Translations under genes and position numbers: made by a program | The notes under the pieces: model-generated | Seen by the model: the letters and a program-made list of their open reading frames with translations, nothing else | Databases searched by the model: none | Told to the model about the DNA's origin: nothing | Part shown: piece after piece, positions 55,707-64,000 of the stretch | Layout: each line of letters starts with the position of its first letter | Numbering within the stretch: the first letter of the stretch is position 1 | NCBI RefSeq assembly: GCF_011386835.1 | Contig: NC_088797.1 | Location: forward strand, 35,897,583-35,961,582 | Origin: Chrysemys picta bellii | Lineage: Eukaryota > Chordata > Testudines > Emydidae | Reading direction: 5' to 3' | Length of the DNA: 64,000 bases

Positions 55707-56560
55707 CCTACCCAGTAATTCTGGGGCATGACTGGATGGTGTTCGAGGAGATCCTCCGCTCAACCCCTGTGCTTGAAGGTGATTGCCCCGAAGTCCAACT
55801 GGAGGAGGAGACCCCGGATCCTGAGGGAGGGACTGAGGAAACCTGAGGACCCGCCGCCTGTCGAACACCGACTTAACACTGACTTTTGCCGCAGTCAAAG
55901 AGCAGATCCCACCTTAGTCGGGCCTACGGACAATTAGCCGCTGTTGATGGGGCCGTGATCGACCCGCATCATGCAAATCAGTGGCCCCATTTCGAGCTAT
56001 GCCATGACCGTCTTTACCGGGTGGAACAGGATCCCCGCACAGAAGAACCATAGATCCAGCTGCTGGTGCCTCGGTGCCACCGACGAGCAGTAATGAAGCT
56101 CGCACACGACATCCCTTCTGCAGGGCACTTGGGCCATGAAAAGACCCTCACCCGGATTTTGACGTGGTTCTTTTGGCCCGGTGTTCACCAGGAGGTGAGG
56201 AACTATTGTAGCTCCTGCCCAGAGTGCCAATTAGTGGCTCCCCCATGGGTATCCAAGACGCCTTTGGTTTCCATGCCCATAGTGGAGATGCCATTTGAGC
56301 GGGTGGCCATGGACCTGTTGGGCCCGCTCCCGAGAAGTGCCGCGGGATTCCAGTATGTGTTGGTCATCGTTGATTATGCCACCCATTTTCCCGAGGCCGT
56401 GCCATTGCGGAACACCACCGCCCGAACCATCGCTGGCAAACTGGTGAAGGTATTCCCTCGAGTGGGCCTGCCCTGGGAAATCCTAATGGACCAGGGCACC
56501 AACTTCACCTCCCGGCTGTTGCAGCAGGTATGTGAGCTCCTGAGAGCTTTGAGGCCCTGA
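55707..56560 (+). pseudogene. Gypsy protease C-terminus and integrase fragment
   Basis: After the LTR the protease ends with VILGHDWMVFEEIL, then stops and a frame change lead directly into integrase, with no reverse transcriptase between. The frame at 56066-56560 has an HHCC zinc-binding module (His 14, His 21, Cys 51, Cys 54) and FFWPGVHQEV. The first catalytic Asp is in MDLLGPL (residue 83) and the second in MDQGTNF (residue 142), with 58 residues between them. The third catalytic Glu is missing, because the sequence runs into the 3' LTR fragment at about 56555. Protease followed immediately by integrase fits the Gmr1-like gene order, where integrase precedes reverse transcriptase. A deletion in the ordinary order would look the same. 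Confidence 0.5.
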
Positions 56561-56724
56561 TCTAGGGCCTGAGCTTACTCTGTTTATTTCTACCCTCACA
56601 AAGACCACAAAGGAAGACTCCCGCGGCTGGACTAATTCCCTGCAAGACCTATTCCCAAATTTAGTGAGGCAATGTGGTTCCCTGCCGCCCCAGAGAGAGA
56701 CGAGCCCTGGCTAACCTCTCTACA
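56555..56724 (+). repeat. 3' LTR fragment of the SCAN-Gag Gypsy element
   Basis: 170 bp matching 53306-53473 of the 5' LTR, ending CTAACCTCTCTACA. The first about 265 bp are deleted together with the end of pol. Confidence 0.5.
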
Positions 56725-56729
56725 GGTTG

Positions 56730-58909
56730 GTTCAGGTTTCATTTAACTCATTAAAGGCAACAATGAAGATGAAGGTCAAGGGATAAGTCCTTACTGCTTT
56801 AATGCCTTGTCAGAAGCTGAATTGAGCCTGCTGAACAAACAATCCTAGCAAGAAAATGGAGGAAGGGTTTTTTTTTAATAGAACAATATTCCCCCAGGCT
56901 TTGCCAAGCAATGAAAATAGTTTCACTTCTATGGGTAGTTTGAATGATGGAGTCTTGGACAATCTGTCTTGTCCCCTCAAGATACATACAATAAGTTTTG
57001 GCTGATTTTAGCCTAAAAGTTTTACACAGTTAATAAGTTGTTTGTACCCCCAACCTTCATGATCAAACCAAGCCTGGCAACATGCTTTTTTCGTCTGAGC
57101 CCTCCACTAAAGATGCCTCTTCCACACCCATGCCACCAGAGAAGATAGCAGACATTTTGAGTTCTCAAAGACAGCCATGCACCCACTGCAGAGCTTGCAT
57201 TTGCAGGAAGATAGGCTAAGTTCTTGTGAAGGACCATCTTCTGAAGAATGGAATTCAGAAATAAAGTCCCTCTCACAGCAGGGAGAGTGACAGAAGTAAT
57301 AGACTAGTGAAATGCTTACTGTGGTGCTTAGTGACGGTGATGCTGTCTGATACTGATTGATTAAGAGGCTGCAAGTCTGGCTGTGGTGCTGGGCTGTTAA
57401 GAATAAAAATAACTTTCACTTCTCATTCATTCCCATCCATCACCAGCAGACAAGTATTGGCTTTTGTAATAACAATGGCAGTTTCTTTCATGGGTGACAC
57501 ATGCAAGTAATTGAAGTTTATGCAGTTACTTTAGCAATTTTAAAAGTACTTTCAATCATTAAACAATTTTTGGGAAAAAAATTTTTGCATGAGCCCCACA
57601 ATAGCCATAGAACATATTCAGGGTGCCAGCTATCAAATTCCTGTCACTGAGGTGGTTGATAACTCCTTTCACAAAGGTCTGTAGCAGACTTATCATAATC
57701 TATTTGTAGTTTCTCTGAAGGACATCATAATTCAGGCTTCAATTAAGCATGTGCAGAAATTCCAATGTTTTCAAATGATCTTTCTGCACGTGCTTAAAGG
57801 TGAGCATATGCTGAAGTATTACTTTGAATAGAAATGCTTTACTGCACTGGGGCCTGTGTGCAAACTCTTCTATGGAGCATAGTTCTTAATACACTAAACA
57901 GTCCCATTGACTTTGCAGTACTAAGCACTACAGTCAGTTGCAAATCTTTGTGAGATGGGCTGCCCATTGGGCAACACCATCATGCTTCAGTGCAACCTAA
58001 CACACATCCTCAAGCAATGATATTACTAATTCACAATGAGGTTGCCATCATCATGCAATGTCATGAGGAGAAGATGCAATGTCACCTTGTCAAGATAGTG
58101 AGCCAGGACACAGTGATGCCTGGAACTAATTAATAGTCTGCCAAGGGTATAGGACACAAGATACACACTGGAAAATAAAAATGATCTCACAAATTTCAGG
58201 ACAGGTGGTGGACAGAATCAAGAAGTCTGACTTCATAAAGGCATTTTTCCTGTGGGTTTTGAAAACAGTTGCCATTATCATAAGATTAAAAGACAGCACT
58301 AAGGTCCTGATTCAGCAAGGTATTTAAGCATATATATAGACCTGCTGAAGTCACTTATGTGCTTGAAGACCACTTATGTGCTTAAAGTTATGCATGTACT
58401 TAAGTACCTTGCTGAACTGCAGCCTTAGCACTGTTCACTCTTCCACTTAAGAGCCTTCCCCCATTCTTTTCCATCAATGGTCAGTCTCAATCCCATGTAA
58501 TAAAGATGATATGGCACAAGTCCATCCTTAAGAGTTACTTGACTTTTTAGGACACAGTTGCTGTCTACCTCTTTTCTCCCAGCTGCATTCAGCCTCAACT
58601 ACCAGCGCACTCGCGCTCTCTCTCTCTCTCAGCCCACCTTCTTCTACAAGTATGGCTCAATATTATTAGCAAAGTAAGAGCAAAGCTGTTGAAATATCTG
58701 CAATTTCAAGAAATGATCAATTTTCATGAAATGCAAGTAATTAGCAAAATTCAACAAAATTTAGATGGAATGTCTAGTACATATTTTAAGCTATTTGAAA
58801 CATATGGAATTCATCAAAATTCCCCATCACCTCTGCCATGTCATCTAAAAAGCACCAATAAATTACAATTTTAAGAAGTGGTGAGCTAAGACTCTTGCTG
58901 ATTGTACAG
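56730..58909. other. No recognisable gene
   Basis: Mostly AT-rich, with a (CT)n run at about 58615-58631. No repeat family was recognised with confidence. Confidence 0.5.
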
Positions 58910-59100
58910 GAGGGAGGGATAGCTCTAGTGGTTTGAGCATTGACCTGCTAAACCCATGGTTATGAGTTCAATTCTTGAAGGGGCCACTTAGGGATCTGGG
59001 GCAAAAATCAGAACTTGGTCCTGCTAGTGAAGGCAGGGGGCTGGACTCAATGACCTTTCAGCATCTCTTCCAGCTCTATGAGATAGGTATATCTCCATAT
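58910..59100 (+). mobile_element. Turtle-type tRNA-derived Pol III SINE (second copy)
   Basis: TAGCTCTAGTGGTTTGAGC (box A-like) and TTATGAGTTCAATTC (box B-like), then GGGGCCACTTAGGGATCTGG and GGCAGGGGGCTGGACTCAA as in the copy at 2719. Ends in an AT-rich tail. No target duplication was found. Confidence 0.5.
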
Positions 59101-59195
59101 TATTATAACTTGTTTAATGAACTGCTACTTCATACTCTCCACTTCCTTCCCTTTTTGTTCATCTCAGCCACCTGCTGTGTCTTGTCAATCTAGAT

Positions 59196-60194
59196 CAGGG
59201 GTAGGCAACCTATGGCACTGTGATCAGGCACGGACTCACCCCTGCGGCGCCTCCTACTGGTCGTCTTGGGAATTAGCTCACCAATCATTGGAGCGCCCTC
59301 TGCAGGCCAGGTGTCCCACCTGTCGTTGGCCCCCATGTCCCTCCTGGACACCAGTGCCCTTGGCTTGGGTGCTGCCCCCCTGGCAGTACCCCACTCTCAA
59401 TCTGGGTCTTCCCACTCAGGGAAACCCCCACCCCCTATCCCAATGTCACCTCACTCGTGGCTACTGCCAGTCACCATCTAGCCCCCGCTCCCTGGGGCGG
59501 ACTGCAGTCTATCAGCCAATCATCACCGGCAACAAGGGGTTTGGACTGGCTGCCTTTACCAACCCTCAGGCTGCCCCTCTGCAACCCCAATACCTATATG
59601 GCTTAGGACCAGGCCCTGCAGCCTGGGGAGTTGCTGGCCTAGGGCTTCCCAGCCCCCAAGGCCTTTCCCCAGCCCTGCCTCACTCTAGGTCCCCGGTGAG
59701 TTCCCCAGCAGCCAAGCCTGTCTCTCTCTCTCCTGTCAGAGGGAGACTCCTCTGCTCTGGCTATCCTGGCCTTCTTATAAGGCTGAGTGGCTCAGTTTGG
59801 GGCATGGCCCCAGCTGCAGCCACTTACCCAATCAACCGGGGTTTTGCTCCTTTACTCAGCCCCAGCCCTCTGCAGGGCTTTTCCAACCCCTTCAGGGCTG
59901 GAGCAGGTGTTCACCCCGCTACAGGCACGCGTGCCGAAGGCAGCACATGCGCGGATTTTCAGTGGCACTCACACTGCCCACCAATAGGTCTGGGGGGGGC
60001 GCTCTGCATTTTAATTTAATTTTAAATGATGCTTCTGAAATATTTTAAAAACCTTATTTACTTTACATAGATTATAGACTTATAGAAAGAGACCTTCTAA
60101 AAACGTTCAAATGTATTACTAGCACACAAAACCTTAAATCAGAGTGAATAAATGAAGACTTGGCAGACCACTTCTGAAAGGTTGCTGACCCCTG
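59196..60194 (-). mobile_element. hAT-type element with exact 8-bp duplication, split by a solo LTR
   Basis: CAGGGGTAGGCAACC at the left, GGTTGCTGACCCCTG at the right. Flanks are ATCTAGAT (59188-59195 and 60195-60202), exact. Without the LTR at 59219-59923 and one duplicated pentamer it is about 290 bp, the size of its sibling at 20516-20813, which lies in the opposite orientation. Confidence 0.5.
59219..59923 (+). mobile_element. Solo LTR, 705 bp, nested in a hAT element
   Basis: Starts TGTGATCAGGCACGGACTC and ends TTCACCCCGCTACA. GGCAC flanks it exactly (59214-59218 and 59924-59928), a 5-bp duplication. CTCCTACTGGTCGTCTTGGG near the start resembles the LTR at 35080. C-rich interior, no coding region. 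The 300-codon frame (59117-60019) runs through it and is not a gene. Confidence 0.5.
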
Positions 60195-60202
60195 ATCTAG
60201 AT

Positions 60203-62107
60203 TATGAGCAAGTTAGGGCATGGACAGTCTTTTTACTTCATGCTTGGAAGCACCTAGCACAATGGCGCCTCTACAGGCTACTCCAGTGCAATGAATGATC
60301 AGTTTTCACTACAAAGCAAAAGTAAAAACTTCATATAACACCATTCTTCCTCCATGTATTTGATAAGTTATTGGAGTAAGCATCACAATTTTTCAATTTA
60401 TGTATAAAAATCAGGGAGCAGAACAGGTTTGGCCGTTTTAAACTCCAAATTAAATTGCAATCTCGTTCAAACATTTGCTAGCCTTAAGTCAAACAATAGG
60501 CAAATTTAAAGTCACCTAACACAAACTGAATGATTAATTTAATTGATGAATTTCACCTCTCCATTCATGGACTGTCTGAACAGATCACAATTTTCTTGAG
60601 TTTAGTCATGATTGGTCCCAAAGCACATGTATTGCTTCTGTTCCCTGACTGGATAAAAATAGTTTCACCACATTTCTGGTACCAATCATTGTGAAAATCA
60701 AATGTAAAAGTCACCATCTGCAAATTATAATTTGTTTGCTACAAACATACACACAAGGAAAAACTCAATTGCTTAAATGTTCATGGAAGAAAAACACAAA
60801 AGGGGCGTGAATGTAGCCAGAGTTAATTAATTTGAAAAGTTGAACAAATATTTGCAGAATAGTTTTTTTGCAGCATTCACTCAGCACAAATAGCTAGAAT
60901 GTTTTCCACTTCAAAGAATGCAGCCCTTTCATCTAGGCAAGCTTCGTGCATAAGTAAAGTATTTTTAGCAATCCACTTAATGAGTTGACATTGAAATGAT
61001 TGTACTTCTGTTACAAAGAGTTATTATTTCCATAGAAGTGCGAAGAGTTATTTCATGCTCCCACTGAAATCAATGGAAGTTTTGCCACTGACTTCAGAAC
61101 AAGGATTATGCCATTAAAGCATGTTGTCCTTTTTGCACACAAGAGGGCAGACAGAGATCAGGATAAAGATGAAGGCATCTCCCTGAGCCTTCTTTAAACC
61201 TACCTGAGAAATCAAAAACCCTCAAACAATCAAACAACCCTTCCCTCCTGGAGGATGAAGTGGGATGGCATTCTGACATATACTAGCCATTTTAGAAAGC
61301 TGCACTGGAATGTGCTAATAATACTCAAAGGAATAGACATCTTAGAGGACTAGTGGTGCTGTTTATTCAAGTGTTTGGAAAGATGGAGTTTGAAGTTGGC
61401 ATAGGGAGAGTTTTGTGGGATGTAGAGTTTTGTTGAGGGCTGCTGAGGTGGTTAGCTGTCTTTGTTTTTTTCAATTTGTTTTTGTAACTTATCTCAAAGC
61501 CTCCGATAGGAACCTTCCTATACTTTTATCAAGTTAAATTGATCAATAAATCTCCACACTGAATCCACCACAGATCAGTAATGACAGAAAGTCTATACTA
61601 TCTGATGGCAGTCTCGGTGAATTATATTGGTGATCTCATTCTTGTTCCTACTGGACAAGAGTCCATAGCACAAACCTGATACTACTACAATTGGCACTAA
61701 TTTGCACCTGGGAGCTGGTGCCTTTCCCAACCTGCTCTAAATTAAAGTCTGGCCTCTCTCTAGACAGCCCTACCTCCATTATATTTCATTAGGGTAATGA
61801 GCTGCCTGCCCCAGTGAGTAAGCAAAACTTGCTTAACTGTATCCCAGCAGGTTTGACAACACCTGCTAACAGGCAGTGTTTGACTCAAACACTGCCAGCC
61901 TGTCACAGCAACCTTGTTAGGAATCTGAGCAGATTGAATGGACTTGGGAAATGATCTACTCCTTGGAGATGCTCTTGCTAGTGTAGAACTGAGGCACACG
62001 GGAAGGCTGAGAAAGCTTGCATTGCCACTGCCTGTGTTGTGTTGTGTTGTATCTCTTCTGTGGAGAGAGAAGAGCATCAATCTGGAGACTTTCACAAATA
62101 CAGCTTC
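60203..62107. other. No gene; one short palindrome relic
   Basis: CACCTAGCACAATGGCGCC (about 60251-60269) resembles a MIR-type tail. CACTGAAATCAATGGAAG and CCACTGACTTCAGAAC (about 61062-61100) are a relic of the palindromic MITE family seen at 4031. A short GTGTT iteration lies at 62035-62050. Confidence 0.5.
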
Positions 62108-62115
62108 CTACAATA

Positions 62116-62230
62116 TAGGGTGACCAGACAGCAACTGTGAAAAAACTGTGGGGGGTAATAGGCTACTATATAAGAAAAAGCCTCAAATATCGGGACTGTC
62201 CCTATAAAATTGGGACATCTGGTCACCCTA
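62116..62230. mobile_element. hAT-type MITE, 115 bp, exact 8-bp duplication
   Basis: TAGGGTGACCAGACAGC at the left and ACATCTGGTCACCCTA at the right. CTACAATA flanks it exactly (62108-62115 and 62231-62238). Same family as 33684-33806, reversed. Confidence 0.5.
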
Positions 62231-62238
62231 CTACAATA

Positions 62239-64000
62239 TCATGTACTAAAAATGCCCCAGACTCCCACATTAGTGGGCACATTTTCTAGTGCATAGCAAA
62301 TGTCTGAGTCAAAAAGTGAAGAGTCCCTTATCCAATTTCAACCTCAGATTCTTGGCCCCAGTAAGGCTTCTTTTTGCTGTTCTGGGGGTGCAAAGCAGCC
62401 ATAATCTGGTGCATCTGGTTCTCTGAACATTTCCCTGTGTAAGGGGATTCCTTCCAGGGTGTAGAGGGAGCATGGCATCTGTACACCTCTACCCCTTTTA
62501 GCCTCTAGCGTGAGAGGTGTTTCCAGTGCAAAGGAAGCTTGGCTAGTGTGTCCCTATGCCCTTGTAATTCCCAACTGCTGGAATGATCCCATGGGACCAT
62601 GGGAATCCAGGCAACCTGTGTAACAATCTTGGGGTTCATTAAATAACAAACCGGTGAATGAGAAAGGACTAACAAATTTTATTAGAACAAACTGAAGAAC
62701 ATCTGTAGTTAGCTACTGCATACAGCTATGTGGTGTTCCCAACTCCCACCTCCAAGGCACATCTCCAAATTCCTATGTTCACAATGCTGTCCCTTATGAG
62801 GGAGTGACTTTAAATTATAATCTTCTACAAACCTCTCTCTACAACCTGCTCTAATTAAGGCAAGAGACTGGCCTATCCCCACCCAACATCAGGACCTGGA
62901 AAATGTAATGGTGGCTTAAAGCCACCTTTGCTTCCTCCTGTTAGTCCTGCACTGAGCACAGCTTGTCTATACTAGAGGTCCTGGTCCAATGAAATTGAAT
63001 CAAAGAGGGATTTGGCAATAATCCAGCTCTAAAGAAAAATGACTCGGGACTAGCCCTACCATTGCAAAATGTCATTTTGAATTTATTACCAACAGGACAT
63101 CAGTTCTAAGGGCCTATGTAAATATTCTGCCATTGCATGGTGTTTGTCTTGTAGTTTAGTGATCTATATAGCTAAAGAATTAGGATTTAAATGTTGTCTG
63201 CACCTTGTAAAATAAATCTGTGCCAATATTTGTGCTTACAGCACTAGAATAACCAGTTCAAAATTAAACAAAGGAACTACTGTTCAGCATACGGCATTCT
63301 CTTCTTTTTAATTCAGACTGAAAGAGCAAGACAGAACTAGTAAATGTGCATAGCTTCTCAGGCATATGTGATCTAAAATAAGTAATACAAGATGGCTGAT
63401 ATTAATTGCATTTAATTGAAATGATATACTCCATATCGAAGATCATTTTGACTTGTAAATCATATACACTTTTTTATTCTAACATTCATTAAAGTTTTCC
63501 TGTATAAGCATTTATATATTAAATGCAGTTATGGCTGTACTTTATATTAGAATGAAAATCTACTATGTCAATGTCATTATGTTTTTTATAACTCTCTTGA
63601 CTTTCTTTTAATCAATAACAACAGGTTATGAGTCAAAGGGTTTTAATATTATTTTGTTTATAGGTCATTAGAATTGGAAATGAGCGCTATAATCTTTAAT
63701 TTCCCCACAGATAACATGTGGTGTTCATGATAACAAATGCACCAAAAGGTGATAGTTAGTCTTTACGGTCAATGAAGCACTACTTTTGACAGCTATTATT
63801 TTTTTCCCCCAAGAGGAAACTCAGTTGAATTTAGACTAAGATATATCACTCCAACTTTCTTTATAAACCAACATTAAGTTTTTTGATTGAATTTTTGCCT
63901 ATGTGAACTGAAATACAGAAATTGCATACATAAGAGAGGAAGTTTATTCATCTCAATGATCTTTACACTAGTTAAGAATTAGGATTTGAATGTATGTATG
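62239..64000. other. No recognisable gene
   Basis: AT-rich, with no frame of interest and no recognised repeat up to the window edge. Confidence 0.5.

Larger units (their letters stand above)
53042..56724 (+). mobile_element. Gypsy-type LTR retrotransposon with SCAN-like Gag, internally deleted
   Basis: 5' LTR 53042-53473 (TGTAGTGAGG...CTCTCTACA), then an internal region with Gag, zinc knuckle, protease remnant and integrase, then a partial 3' LTR (56555-56724). Flanks GGTCG (53037-53041) and GGTTG (56725-56729) form a 5-bp duplication with one CpG-type change. Reverse transcriptase, RNase H, the integrase C-terminus and the first about 265 bp of the 3' LTR are gone. An 820-bp solo LTR sits at 54887-55706. 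The SCAN-like Gag and protease followed by integrase point to the Gmr1-like Gypsy group. Confidence 0.5.

Noticed and set aside
59117..60019. 300-codon frame
   Set aside because: It covers a solo LTR nested in a hAT element and is an artefact of C-rich sequence.
1..64000. CRISPR arrays, operons, integrons or phage
   Set aside because: The sequence is vertebrate; no short regularly spaced repeats with unique spacers or bacterial genes are present.

Overview
This is vertebrate nuclear DNA, most likely from a turtle. It carries several CR1 LINE subfamilies of the turtle/bird type, tRNA-headed SINEs of the cryptodiran-turtle Pol III type, MIR-like CORE-SINEs, many hAT-type nonautonomous DNA transposons with exact 8-bp target-site duplications (TSDs), and a Gypsy element whose Gag contains a SCAN-like domain. 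The species assignment is an inference from repeat content. I found no host protein-coding exon, no tRNA or rRNA gene, and no CRISPR or prokaryotic feature. Almost every long open frame is either part of a retrotransposon or GC-rich repeat DNA that happens to lack stops. The window looks intergenic or intronic.

Layout. 1-9 kb: a GC-rich hAT end cut by the window edge, a SINE abutting a palindromic MITE, a CpG-poor GC-rich block (5.2-6.2 kb), a short hAT, a MIR-like SINE inside an unnamed repeat, then LTR and hAT fragments. 9-26 kb: mostly AT-rich unique DNA with palindromic MITEs, two 5'-truncated CR1 copies (13.8-14.8 and 23.2-23.9 kb, minus strand), a 98-bp insertion with a hammerhead-like fold (13.46 kb), an LTR-like block (16.3-17.1 kb) and a 298-bp hAT (20.5 kb). 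26-32 kb: GC-rich nested hAT elements, three of them bounded by exact TSDs. 33-42 kb: a 123-bp hAT, an LTR (35.1-35.8 kb) and a long minus-strand CR1 (37.07-39.69 kb). 42.8-47.5 kb: a nearly full-length plus-strand CR1 with an intact ORF1 (zinc-knuckle-like plus SGNH-esterase-like) and a decayed ORF2 carrying an in-frame 187-bp solo LTR. 48-53 kb: a hairpin retroposon with a 14-bp TSD, MITEs, an LTR-like piece and a 344-bp hAT. 53.04-56.72 kb: a SCAN-Gag Gypsy element, internally deleted and split by an 820-bp solo LTR. 57-64 kb: AT-rich sequence with a SINE, a hAT split by a 705-bp solo LTR, and a 115-bp hAT.

The elements do not work together as a pathway. Their nesting gives a relative chronology of insertions: an unnamed repeat is older than the hAT that splits it, which is older than a second hAT inside it; CR1 is older than the small LTR inside it; the SCAN Gypsy element is older than the LTR inside it. 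The observations most worth a second look are the TSD-bounded hammerhead-like insertion, the SCAN-Gag Gypsy element with its protease directly followed by integrase, the LTR insertion that keeps the CR1 reverse transcriptase frame open, and the hAT element that carries a CpG-rich minisatellite.
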